A stretch of 64,000 nt of DNA from Cyrtodaria siliqua. Taxonomy: Eukaryota > Mollusca > Bivalvia > Adapedonta > Hiatellidae. The notes beneath the pieces were generated by a model. That model made no database searches. It had not been told where the DNA came from and was given only the letters and a program-made list of their open reading frames with translations. The stretch is taken from the NCBI GenBank assembly GCA_037043455.1, contig JAWPHD010007136.1, positions 62,001 through 126,000 on the forward strand, given 5' to 3'. Made by a program: the position numbers and the translations under genes. Shown here piece after piece: positions 11,076 to 24,100 of the stretch (its first letter is position 1; each line of letters opens with the position of its first letter).

Positions 11076-11349
11076 TTGAATTTGTTTGAATTGGATTTTA
11101 TAGTCGCACCAACAGCTAAGATCATATGGCAACTTTCCAGCTTCCATTGGTGGAGGAAGACCCCAGGTGCCCCTCCGGGCAATTTTCGTGCACAGGCGGG
11201 CACCTGGGTAGAACCACCGACTTTCCGCAAGCCAGCTGGATAGCTTCCTCACATAAAGATTCCTAGGCCCATGAGGGATCAAACCTATAGCGGTGAGGGG
11301 CAAGTGATTTCAAGTCAGAGACGTTAACCACTCGGCCACAGACGCCCCC
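11076..11349 (-). mobile_element. tRNA-derived SINE, family A
   Basis: The minus strand starts with a tRNA-like head (GTGGCCGAGTGGTTAAC, an A box of Leu/Ser type, then 'ggtttgatccct' as B box). A body and a tail 'gttggtgcgactataaaatc' ending in AATTC-type repeats follow. A 5'-truncated + copy lies at 36300-36420. Confidence 0.85.
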
Positions 11350-11492
11350 AAAGGGAAATAAACTTTTTCTTGAAAATAACTTGGGTGTTATTTCAAAATT
11401 AACAACAAGTTACACCAATGCATCTGAAGATCTCTGAGTGGAACTGAGCAAAATGAAGCTAAATGCTATTGATAATGATAAAAGGGAATTAA

Positions 11493-11615
11493 AGGGACAC
11501 GCGGCAATCTTGAAGTTTGTATCAAGCATTAAAATTAGCGTCTCAGTTTATTAATGTAGAACCATGTTGACCTGCTTGCATATGATTTAATAAATAAAAT
11601 TCTGAGTTTTCTTTT
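11493..11615 (+). mobile_element. Left half of a split AAAGGGACAC MITE
   Basis: It starts AAAGGGACACGCGGCAATCTTGA and matches the first half of the intact copy at 26362-26664. It breaks after 'ttctgagttttct' and resumes at about 14745. Confidence 0.8.
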
Positions 11616-11621
11616 TAACTC

Positions 11622-13487
11622 TACTGGCCGAGTTGTCTGTCATACATCGTCGTTGTCTGTTGTTCATTAATTTTTGCCTCTTGAACACGATGGGGCCTTC
11701 ATTATAAATCAGATCTTGACCAAACTTTACCAGGGTCTTTATATCAATGAAAGCTCGGACAAGTTCGAAAACCAGCCTGATCGGATTAGTTTCACTGGAA
11801 TATGGCCCTTGATTTACTGAAATATGCCATATTCTGCCTTGTGAACATTCTAGCATCTTTTATTATTTGATATTTACCAAATTTGCACAGATTGTTAATA
11901 TCAATGAAAGCTCGGACATGTTAGAAAACCAGCCAGATCAGAACAGTAACACCGGAGTTATAGCCATTGATTTGCTGAAAAATGCCATATTCTGCCTTGT
12001 GAATACTAACACCTTCATTTATTATTTGATCTTTACCAAACTTGCAAAGATTATTAATATCGACGAAAGCTCAGACAAGTTCGAAAACCAGCGAGATCTA
12101 GCTAGTAACACCAGAGTTATGGCCCTTGATTTAGTTAAAAATGCTGTATTTCGCCCCAAGATGATGGGGCCGCTTTCGTTTTCTTTGCCAAACATTACCA
12201 GGTTGCTAATATCAATGAAAGCTTGGAAAAGTTTGAAAACCAGTCAAATTGGATTAGTAATACCAGAGTTACGGCCCCTGATTTAGTTAAAAATGCTGTA
12301 TTTTGCCTCATTAAGACGATAGGGCCTTCATTTGACCGGATTTCAATGAGTTTGCAGGGATGATCAGTATCAAGCCTAGTTGTGCATATCATCACCGTGT
12401 TCCGGTTGAACGATTGTGACAGCCCTTAAAAGGTTTTAGTACACAACTATATATAGGCTATTTCTCCTGAACCCCTGGCAGAATTTCAGCAAAACTTTTC
12501 AGGGATGATTAGTACCAAGCCTAGTTGTGCCTATCATTGCCGTGTTCCGGCTGTGAGAGTTTTGCTGGAGTTGTGGCCCTTTAAAGGGAGTACATCAGGA
12601 TTTTCATGGGGGTCTAGGTGTCCGACTTAAAATTGACAAATATTAATATTTTCTGTTCTACATGGCCTAAACATAATGAATGAGCCTAAAAATGATCCCT
12701 TATTTGCAAAAAAAATCATTCTGCACAGTAATACATGCTATCCTAGGTGACGCACCAGGGTTAATTCAGCATTTTACGCCCGATTCCGTCCTAGCTATAT
12801 GGTGTTTTCAAAGTTTAAACATTAACAAAATGGTTCTAACATCATATTTTGATTGATATAAATGTTTTAACATGAACTGGAACAATTTTATAATTTTAGA
12901 TGTTTCTAGAAAAATCCTGATGTACCCCCTTTAAAGGTTTTTATATAAAAACTTTGTTGATATTAGTCTCTTCTAAACTCATGGTCAGATTTCAGCGAAA
13001 CATTTTAGGGATGATCCATATCTGGCCCAGCTGTGCATATCATGCCGTATTATGGTTATATCAGGCCCAGCTGTGCATATCATGCCGTGTTATGGTTAAA
13101 TCAGGCCCAGCTGTGCATATCATGCCGTGTTATGGTTAAATGCTTTTTGGCAGAGTTATGGCACTTTAAAGGTTTTAGTACACAAACGTTGTCCGGACTA
13201 GTTTTCCTGAACCCCTGGCCGGATTTCAACAAAACTCTGCAGGAATGATCAGTACCAAGCCTAGTTATACATATCATTGCTGTGTTCCGGTTGAATGATT
13301 TTTGATAAGAGTTATGGCCCCTTATACACAAACTGTCCAGACTAGTTTTCCTGAACCACTGGCTGGATTTCAGTGAAACTTGGCAGGAATGATCAGTACC
13401 ATGCCTAGTTGCGCATATCGATGTTGTGTTCCCCACCACTGGCTCCGTATAGCCAATAGAGCGATACAGGCCCTCTTGGGCCTATTG
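11622..13487 (+). mobile_element. P2 element with two tandem cores
   Basis: It opens near 'ctctactggccgagttgtct'. Core A (about 11690-12310) repeats a unit of about 165 bases with 'tatcaatgaaagctcggaca' and 'agttatggcccttgattta'. Core B (about 12310-13440) repeats 'gatgatcagtaccaagccta' and 'catatcattgccgtgttccgg', with a 40-bp triplet at 13024-13140. It ends 'tagagcgatacaggccctct' with the hairpin GGCCCTCTTGGGCC. Relatives lie at 32650-33350 and 39515-40140. Confidence 0.75.
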
Positions 13488-13492
13488 TTTTT

Positions 13493-14297
13493 AGCTTGAC
13501 TGATCAGAGATCAGCAGAGCTTATGCCGTGGTGCGGCGCCCGTCGTCCGTCCGTAAACTTTTATTTGTAGTGACTATTCCTCTGAAACTACTGGATGGAT
13601 ATTCATGAAACTTTACAGACATGTTGCTCATGAAGTCTAGGTGAAATCCAAGATGGCCGCCAAAGCTAAAAATATATTTTTTTAAATACAAGTTTGTAGT
13701 GACTACTTCTTGAAAACTATAAGTGATATTGATATGGGACTTTTTCTAAAATGATCAGCATGACATGATGTTGGTCCTTATCAAAAATTGTTTTGATTCG
13801 ACGTTAAACATGGCTGCCAGTGGCCATCTTTGTTTACATAGAGTTTGTATAGTAAAAATTTGTAGCAACTACTCCTCTGAAACTACTTGGCGGATTTTCA
13901 TGAATTTTCACAGGAATGTTGCTCATGATGTCTAGTTGAGCCTAGCAAAATTTCAGATCGGCCGGAAATTCAAGATGGCCCCCACGGCTAAACATAGATT
14001 TTAAAAACAAGATTGTAGCGACTACTTCTTGAAAACTGTAAGTGATATTGATATGGGACTTTTTCTGAAATGATCAGCATGACAAGGTGTTGATCATTGT
14101 TCAAAATTATTTTGATTCGACATTAAACATGGCTGCCAGTGGCCATCTTTGTTTACCTAGAGTTATATAGTAAAATCTTCAACTTGTAGCGACTTCTCCG
14201 ACGAAACTACTTGACACATTTTTATGAAACTTCATAAGAATGCTGATCTAGCTATCAAAATCTATCAGTAGAGCTTCAAGGTCATTGACCTCTTGTT
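13493..14297 (+). mobile_element. P1 element
   Basis: It has the same hairpin start (TGATCAGAGATCAGCAGAGCT region), alternating core half-units and terminal CAAGGTCATTGACCTCTTGTT as the copy at 5109. It follows the P2 end immediately. Confidence 0.85.
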
Positions 14298-14744
14298 AAA
14301 TTATGCTGCAAGATCTCAGATTTTGTCTCCACCCACTGGAGCCCTTATGGATAATTCGTTCAAAATATATATATATAAAAACAGGTTTTGACCTTCTACA
14401 TAAAGGGACCCCTCTAGATACAACTTGGGAAACTTGCAGTAATTTACCATTACAGAGTTTCCGCCGTGTGATGCCAACTCCCTCCAAAAAATTGCATATC
14501 TTGTCCAAATGTGAATGTATTTGACTAATTTGGTATGGTCATTCTGGGACTTGAGGCACAGCATATATAAAATGGGTTTTAGCAACCCCTCTACGAGTAA
14601 TTTATATGTTCGACTGCTATTTTGCTCTGTGCAGGGCAAAGGGTTTTGTCACAATTGCTACAACAACTAATTCCCCACCACCCCACACCAGACTCCATAC
14701 AGCCAGTAGAGCGATACAGGCCTTCTTGGGCCTCTTCTTTTCTC
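14298..14744 (+). repeat. P2-like 3' segment
   Basis: Mostly unassigned sequence ending 'cagccagtagagcgatacag' then GGCCTTCTTGGGCC, a second copy of the P2 terminus. It closes the insertion that splits the MITE. Confidence 0.6.
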
Positions 14745-14943
14745 TTATCCTACCATCAGTTTTCATATATATTATTAGTGCAATATAATCACCAGATAGT
14801 TATATAATTATGCTAAAACAATTCGCTTTTTACTATTTTTATAATTAATATTAATGATTGAACACATGCAAGTTATGTGAAAAACGTAACGGGAAGCTAC
14901 GAGTTTTTAAAAAAAATAAGATTGCCATGTATCCCTTTAAAGA
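14745..14943 (+). mobile_element. Right half of the split AAAGGGACAC MITE
   Basis: It resumes homology to 26490-26664 ('cctaccatcagttttcatat', 'aacgggaagc') and ends AAGATTGCCATGTATCCCTTTAA, inverted to the left terminus at 11493. It lies about 50 bases before the CTC1 exon at 14992. Confidence 0.8.
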
Positions 14944-14991
14944 TTGTTTATATGCAAGGACTTAAGCAAATGGCTTCTGATTTTTTTCCAG

Positions 14992-15179
14992 AAGATATAA
15001 GCTTTATTTCCGTCAGTGAGGTCATAACCCTAATTGGGCCATCATTGGATGAAAACTGTCACATGGTTGAATCAAGAAGAGTTTTTGTTGGCCATTTGTC
15101 TCCAGTGTTTCCTGGGACACAGAACAAGATGCCAGGAAGCATTTGTTTGAAAGACTTTTCTGGACAGATAGATGTAAAG
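14992..15179 (+). CDS. CTC1: CTC1 exon, N-terminal OB fold
   Basis: Acceptor tttttttccag, donor AAG|GTATTG, entering in phase 1 and leaving in phase 0. It encodes 'SVSEVITLIGPSL...' and 'GSICLKDFSGQIDVK', matching the vertebrate 'EQLLLLGTL...GSLYVRDNTGVLSC' first OB fold. An in-frame ATG at 14970 with a fair context (aaatggc) could serve as an alternative start if the upstream exon is not used. Confidence 0.85.
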
Positions 15180-18100
15180 GTATTGATTTGTGTTCTTTTT
15201 ATTTTGATTAGAGGTATTCATTTTGTAGGAGGTTGTAGACCGGTGACTTTTGGCTCTATTAAATATATATTCTAATACACCCGCACTATTTAGCCTAGTT
15301 TAAAATATCTCGTTATATTGAACGATATATCACTGTAATGTTTGCATTGTTAGGAGAATAAGCATTGCGCATTCAGCATTGTAACTTATGCAACGTTAGG
15401 AGAGCAAGCAAAGCAATGCGAAAGATTTCAGATGTGTGCGTTATTTTCACATTTAAGAGATATTAGAATAGAAATAGAACATCGTTTACGGTGAATTATC
15501 TATAATATATCACGGTTTGTCGTTCAATTGTTAACAATAAATTCACTCGCCCTTCCGGCTCGTGAAATTATTGTTTACAATTGAACTCCAAACCGTGATA
15601 TATTAAACGATAATTCACAGTAAACGATGTTCTATTTCTTAAGTAAAATCATCCTTTTCAACCGTTTGTCAACACTTCTAGCAACCATACACTTTCTCAT
15701 ACTACTTGTAAAGAAAAAACTTTATTGTCCAGAAACAACCAAAGAACACACTATTGTCAAGAAACAACCACAGAAAACAGTCCCATGAATGCTTTCGTTT
15801 TGCACGAAATCACATTACACATTGTCTCTATGCAAATTCCATATACAGGCCATGGCCTGATGACTCCTGTGTGAAATACATGACATTTCTGACAACCAGT
15901 GCATGTGCACCAAGCTTGAAAAAAATCAAACAAAATTGTTGTCCAGTAATGTTGGAATACGGTTCAAATGTACCCATAACAATTCTTTACAAGAAAATGA
16001 AAAAAAATAAAAATATATATTTAAAATATAATATGGGGGAGTTTCATAATATTTTTTAGTCTGCATTGAATGTACAACCTGTAACGCACCAGAATGTTTC
16101 TTATATGCATCTAACATCATTTGCAAAATTTCGGGTTGCTATGAACTACTTTGAATGAAATAGAGGTCACATCCGGTCTCGTCTATATAACATAGTCCGA
16201 CTCATTGATTTTGTCATTATGATGGGAATTGACTGACAGGTCAGGACTTTTTTCACCTATTGAGGTGGGGCCTCTTCCCAATTGCAAAAACTATTTTTCC
16301 CCAATTCTGAGGTAAAAATTTCCCAGTCATAAAAAAAAACAAAAAACCCTTCTTTTTTTTCTAGACTTTATACAGTTTGTATGTTAAAATAACTAAATTC
16401 TAAAACTTGATCGATATCAATATTTTACCAAAAACATTCATTTTAATAAAAAAAAATCCAAAAAAAAATTCCCCTTAACAGCGAAATAATTTTTTCCCCC
16501 AATTTGGACAGTCTCGCGATTGTTTTTCCCAAAATCAGCAGGCCTAGGCCTTTTCCCAATTTTCTTGAAAAAGCCTCACAAGTGTGTAGATAAACATGAA
16601 ACGTCTTCAGAAGTTGCCGTCCCTAGGTCCATGGTATGTTTTAATGATACAGCCCTGCTTTATTCATTATTTTATTGCTCAGAGTATGGTTTTGAATAAA
16701 ATAAAGAATAAAACAGCTCTTTTCTCAAAAAGTCTTGAGAAGTTGACAGTGCGATACATTTCAGTGAATTTAGATACAGTGCTCTGGTATTCTCATTTCA
16801 TTACAATTTTACTCAATATTACATACACTGTTTCCATATAGGTATGCTACAGCTGTTTGCGCGAGATTTTAATGATGTTGGACAAACTAATTATTGTGAC
16901 GGACTGGAGGCTTGTCCACGGAGGTCACGGAGATCACAGAGGTAATTGGCAGTTGTTTATTAAGCCCTAACCCGCTAACAATGTATGGCTGCTGATCAGA
17001 CATTTTACTCAAAACACCCCTTTGTCATATAAATGGAATGGTCTTAATTCAAAGAAAGAAGTTTCCATTATATATATGTAGGCAGTTAAAGGTTAAAAAA
17101 AATTCAGAGAAAATGTCCCAGTAGAACAACTACCAATTAACATAGGTATTGGTATTGTCTGATTTTCATTTATTAAAGATACTAACATGCCAAATAATGG
17201 CGAACTGAAACTACAAAAACTGTTTATTAAAACTCTATCCAGGTGTTCAGGTCAGATAATAATGTAGATGTACCATTTAAAAGTATAGGTTTATTCATGG
17301 GTTCTGAAAATACCCTTGATTGAATATGCGTAAAATGAATAATGAGTTGGTAACTCCTAATTCTACTCTCCAGTTTTGGGGTTTGGCCTGGCTGGTAAAA
17401 GCTGGTTGTATTGTTGTCTATAGGGTTGGGATTCTGAAAATATGTAAGTTATATATATATATATATACCTCGTCAGTAGGTTTAGAAATGGTTTACATAT
17501 GGTGTAAAATTTGCCTGTTTTTGGCAGAATAGCTATTTTGACATCTTCTTCATTACTTGCATGATTTTCACCAAACTCAACCAGAAAGTTCTAATATGGA
17601 TCCAACATCCACACAATTTCGAGTCTCTGTGGCTTACTTTGGATGAAATATAGGTCATGTCCAGTCTCGCTATGACTTGCGTATATTGCTTCTCACTGGG
17701 TCCATCAAGTCTTGAATTTTGATGGTAGCCCACCAGGAATTGAACTTGGTGTGCCCGGAATGCATGAGGTGTTCTCATTCTTTACTGGGTTAGTGTCGTG
17801 GGGGAGGGGGTATTTTGTGTTTTTCAATAATTATTCGAATTAACGGGAATAAAACCACATTCTTCCATCGTGGACGTGTGGAATTAAGTCTTACACATTC
17901 AAATATGTAGTAGCCCGACTGACACTCGATAGACTTCTGGTAGCCTTGACATTAACTTTTGGTAGTCCATGGGCTCTGTGAATGTGATGTGTTGGACCCT
18001 GTTCTTTCTTGTAGGATTTTCACCAAACTTCTCTAGAATGTTCCTTGTTAGTCCCCCACCGGTCCCGGCGGGTGGGGGGACTATAGGTTTGCACCTCGTC

Positions 18101-21100
18101 CTTCCGTCCGTCCTGCCGAATGCTTGTCCGGGCCATATTTTCAATACTATAAAACTTTGAGTTACCAAACTTGGTATGTGGATACATCTTGGGATAGCGG
18201 TGTGTTGCATACCAAAATAAGGTCACTGTGACCTTGACCTTGACCTGTGACCTGTCATAGAAAATGCTTGTTCAGACCGTATTTTCAATACTATAACACT
18301 AAGAGATATCAAACTTGTTATGTGAATACATCATGGGATAATGGTGCATCGCGTACCAAAATAAGGTCATTGTGACCTTGACCTGTGACCTCTGTCATAG
18401 AAAATGCTTGTCTGGACCGTATTTTCAATACTATAACACTTAGATATACCAAACTTGGTATGTGAATACATCTTGGGATAGCGGTGTGTCACGTACCAAA
18501 ATAAGGTCATTGTGACCTTGACCTTGATCTTTTACCTCCATCATAGGAAATTTCTGGAAAATCCTTGTCTGGGTCGGTGGGGGACTATGGATTGCCCTGC
18601 AATTCTTGATGCACTTGTTTGCATATAACATGTGCAAAATTTCTGGTTACTGTGACCTACTTTGAAAGAAATATAGGACATGTCTGGTCTCTGCTGCGAC
18701 ATGCATCTTCGACTGTAATAACATTAATTGAATTAAATATCAAGTATGTAAGGAACGATTATCTCATGGGATTGACAATGGTGTTGGTCAAGTCAAAAGT
18801 CTGGACTACCTCACCTTAGGACTCCTGCTGTGACCTTTTATTATTTAGAAGAAGAAGAGTGCTAAGGCCACATAAAAAAAATATGTGTGGTTCAGGTAAC
18901 CCGACCGACCCTATTTTAAGGGGCCGACCATAAAACTTTTTATGCAAAAATTTAAAAAAAATAAAAAATGAATGAAAAAAAATTGAACTCAACGTATAGT
19001 AATTTAAAACATATTAAATTAATTATCAGATTTGAATTCATTATTGAGAAAAAAAAAAGACTTCTTACCTACCTACCCTATTTTTTTGCCAGTGTTACCT
19101 GAACGACACATATTATTTTGTTTGGCCTAACGGTGTGGCTATAGTACCTTATTAGGAGAAGCGGGCTTTCCAATTTATTGATGCTAAACCAGTATGTATA
19201 TAATTTAGGCATGGTGTTTAAACATGGCTTGTAACAATCTTTCATTCATATCAATACAGTGTAGCAGAGAGCACACTGCCCAACACTGGAATACCACACT
19301 GTACACACATGGCTTGTAACAATCTTTCATTCATATCAATACAGTTTAGCAGAGAGCACACTGCCCAACACTGGAATACCACATTGTACACACATGGCTT
19401 GTAACAATCTTTCATTCATATCAATACAGTGTAGCAGAGAGCACACTGCCCAACACTGGAATACCACACTGTACACACATGGCTTGTAACAATCTTTCAT
19501 TCATATCAATACAGTGTAGCAGAGAGCACACTGCCCAACTTTATAGTTCTGCCACACTGGAATACCACACTGTAGACACATGACATGATACCCCACCCAG
19601 TCACAATAACATTATACTGACACCTAGTCGGCCAGTCCTAGAACTACCTATCATATGCTGAACGTCAAACAAGGAAGCTACTAGTATCAGTCTTATGAAG
19701 TGTGGTATGACCCGCTAGGGGATTGAACCCACGACTTCCCAAATGCCAGGCCGACGCTCTACCACTAGGCCAAGCTGCAGTTTGATGCAAAACATAAAGT
19801 TTAGTGTATTATAAAACGTTATCTCGGCAGTTACGTTCCTATCCCGTCAGCACGTCTTTTGATGACGTCAGGGTATATTTGATGACGTCTGGGTATTTTT
19901 GAAAGGAAAAAAAATGGGAAGAAAATGGAAAAAAGGTAAATTAAATGATTTAAAAGGATCAACATGATAAATAGAATATCATTAGTGCCTGATCGAATCC
20001 AGTTTATCAGGTTCGGCACGAGAAAAATGCAGCCCTCGGCACAGCCTGGGACTTCATTTGTTTCTCAGCCTCACCTAATAAACTGGATGTGATCAGGCAC
20101 TAACATGATATTCTCTATATATCAAGATACTGTTCTGATGCTCATATGTGACATTGGGAGATGTTATCAGAATTCTTTTTTAATTTCAATCCCTTTTTAA
20201 CAAAGCAAGAATATTTTTAAATACTTTTTTTTCTCAAGTAGATGTATCCCTTGAATTGGGAGCATGCATGCCAGTTGTGTCGACAGAAATGAGAGAGGAT
20301 GATCTGGAGAGCATCAACTGTGTGACGCTGACGTCTTCTGCAACCTTACTGCATCTCAGGTAGATCATTCGTACAAATTTACTTTTCTACCCTCTGACGG
20401 CTCAAAATGTTTTGCCAGTTGATAAATTGGGAACTGGCAAATTATAGCTTACTCTAGCAATCATGTGAGGCCTCTATAGCCCAGTGGTTATAGCACTGGG
20501 CTCACAAGCAGGAGGTTGTGGATTCAAACACTGCCGGATGCTGAAACATATCCTGTTTCATTAGTTTATTAGTCATCTTTCATCAACATTCGGCATAAAC
20601 CCACCTTCTCGTTCCTCAAATTTGCTTTAGGAGTAGTTGGTACCTCGATGCAGTCGTGTGACGAAGTTAGGCAGTCATTCACTGAAAGAAGGAATGCTGT
20701 AGACAGAAATTTGTTCTTCGTCTGGTGCATCTAAAATATGCAGTGGGCAGTATTCTGGTAGTGGTATCGTCTTTGACTGGAGTACCATGTAGTACTATGG
20801 GGAGGCTGCTTCACAATAGTAGATGACATATCAGCAATGTCCCAGAAACAGTCCACTCTAAAGGAAAAAAGAGAAACACCAGGTGAACTGCGGGTGAACA
20901 GCGAAGAACCATAGAAACAGAATATACTGTAGACAGAAATTCGTTGGTTCTTCGCATGGCGCGTCTAAAGTATGCAGTGGCCTGAGTAGCCTAGTAGTGG
21001 CATAGTAGCTTGAATGGAGTACCATTGAGTACTAGGGGGAGGCTGTTTCACAGCAATAGACAATAACAGAAGACATATCAGCAATGTCCCAGAAACAGTA

Positions 21101-24100
21101 CAGTCCGAAGGAAAAAAGAGAAAAATCAGGTGAACTGCGGGTGAACAGCGAGAGTCGTCGCAGAAACGGAATATACAGCGAGGCTTCAGCAGAAAGTATG
21201 TCAGAACAGATCACCATCTAGTAGGAGGGACAACAGCAGAGCTGGCGGAAGACGGAGTGAGGGGAGGCGAAAGAAAGGAGCAGATAAAAGGGGTTGAGAA
21301 GGTGGGCCAAAAAAATAAAAATAAAAAAAGAAACGGAATATACAGCGATGTTTCATCAGAAAGTATGTAACGACTGATAGCCATTCAACAAGAGTGAAAC
21401 AAAAAATAAATAAAAAATACGAACAAACAATTGACATTATTTTGCAAGTGCTTAAAAGTTTTACTGGTATTTTGAGAAATTGACTGGCAACATGCCAGTA
21501 AAACAGCTTACATTTGAGCCCACCATCATTTTGTAGTCGTCGGGGAATGGCAGCCAGACTGATAATGATACTGATATAACGAGCCGTGATAATGGATTTC
21601 AGGTATCGAATAAACATTCTCTAAGTGTTTTATCACATAAATAGTAAAATTAATGTGTGTGATGGACCAATTCTGCTCCTATTTCTTCCTTTGTCAAACA
21701 TTCTTGTCAGACAGAAAGCATAATTTTATACTTGTGGGCAAGTTCAAAATTAAAAAAGCAAGAAAAAAATAACAAAGTAGAAATGCTACAATTTATCTAA
21801 AAGTTAAACTGGTGAATAGCACACCATTGTGTCTCAAAACACTCAACAATTTAATGCTGAAATGCTACTGCCAAGACTAGTTAACATTTAATATTCTAAA
21901 CCATGCAATACAAAAAGAAAATTGACACGTATTTACAATTTAAAATGCATATTTATGGTCTTTGACATTATAAAAAACGATGCTAGGTAAATTGAGTGGT
22001 CTCGGAAGCTCAGTGCTTGACTTTAGAGCTGCAGACCTGTCCCATGCTCCCTGGCGTCTGTCATCTCATCATCCTCTGATGTTACTGTCCCAATATAACT
22101 CAGGGTTTTTTTTTGGCTGTTTTTATAGCCGAAATTCGGTCATAATATTCCCAATGCCAAAACATATATTTTTTTCCAAATTAAGAGGAAAAAATCCCCA
22201 ATTTAAAATATTTTTTTTTTTTTTTTTTTTTTAAGTGTGCCAATCCAATGATTGGGGTTCAAAAGCTTAAATAAATGCTTCTGTTTATCTTGTTGTACAG
22301 AAAACGGTATTAAAGATATAATTATGAAAGGAAAGCTTTAATTTATATTTTTTTCGAATTTTATTAAAAATCACGCTAAAATTCCCAATTTGATGAAACA
22401 TCGCGCTAAAATTCCAAATTCCAGGGGTATGAGTTATGTTCCCAAAATCATGAAAAAAAGCCCTGTAACCTAATGTCAGGGCTGTCTAATAGCCGGCAGC
22501 CGGCTATATTCACCGTCTGTTTTGAATTTGGAGCTGGCTGTAAACATTTTTTTTTAAATCCTTATAAAATATTATGAAATTATTTCATCATCTGAAAGAA
22601 ACATGAAATAACTAAAAATCCTGACCGTAATTAGCACCAAAAACAGGAGATTGCATGTAACTGGACATCGTGCTTATCCGCGGGGGAGAATGCCTGCGGA
22701 CCCCCTAACAACCTCTCTTGCTTTGCTCGATCACTGATGGTAGCCGCCTGTCAAATCAAAGTAGCCACCTTTTTCAAAAATTAGAGACAGCCCTGAATGT
22801 GGAATGTAAAACTCTCATTTCATTAGATAAATTGCGTAGATGATTGGCGAACGAATATTATTTCCTGTCTTGCGTTTGATTGTAGTTTCATATTGATAGT
22901 CTCTGTTAATTAACTGATCATTTGTTTTATTTCTGTAGAGTTAAATCCCCTGCCAAACATCTGCATGTGAGTGTGTGTGGTAAGATTGAAGCTGTTAGTG
23001 AGCTGATCAAGGTCAAGGACACCCAGATGTTCTTTATACAGCTGTTGCCAGGCGTCAGTATTGTCGTCAAGGTAAGCAACACATTTGAATATCTCTGTCT
23101 GATTATATGTGTAATATGAATACAAATTCAGATGGTGCCACGTGGAACTTGTATTTTCCACTTAGCCCTGCGGAAAAACTGGTTATCAGACCTGTGATGA
23201 TAGCGTGGAAGTCCACTCCTCCAAGCGACTTCGTTTTTTTGTCCATCACTGACATACTTGCCATGGTCGATGAATTGTGTCATCGCGGAATCGCAGCTGG
23301 TAATAAGGAGGAAATCTGCGGATCACCGCGGTGTTTATCTTCAGGTTACGTTCAAATAGCTACTGTAGTTTTAATAATAAAATTCAATCCAGAAAATGTT
23401 TTACATTGAAGTTCATGTGAATTACATACATTTATCTAATGATTCATGTTTAGTATAATGTGTAGACCTTTTAAATCACATCTAGAATATATACACTTTG
23501 TATCCGTTTTATGTTTCAGGAACTCCGTATTGAAGCCTTCTAATGAAGGAGATTGGTAGTCGTTAATTCCTTTTAAGCTGACAGATATATTTTATTTCCT
23601 GTCCATTATTATTCCAGAACACATAGAATTCCTTTTTAGAAAGATAAAAGCGCCATGAAGTGATTGACATGTACAATGTCGTGTGTATTGACGCACCTGT
23701 TGATGCTGGAAACTGTAGTCCTGTGTTGTGTTTATTTAATCTTGACATGTGTTTCATCGATGTAAGGAAGATGACTTAAATTTTGCTTTGTTTATGTTTA
23801 TGCGTTGGGCAAGAAATATACATGTAGAAACATAGAAATGCAATAGCGTTTTAAAAAAGGAGTTGTTTATTAAGTCAACCATTTTGTACCAACAAAATCA
23901 AAAGGTCTTGCTTTCATGTATTGTAATGATACGACAATCTTGCAGCGCTAAAGCAGGCCATCTTTGTACCCTGACTCATTTTTATGCCCCCCGAAGGGCG
24001 AACATATAGTTGCTGCTTTGTCGGTGTGTCCATCACACTTTCTTGTCCGGAGCATATCTTCAAAACTACTGATGGGATTGCAATGAAACATCACACAATG

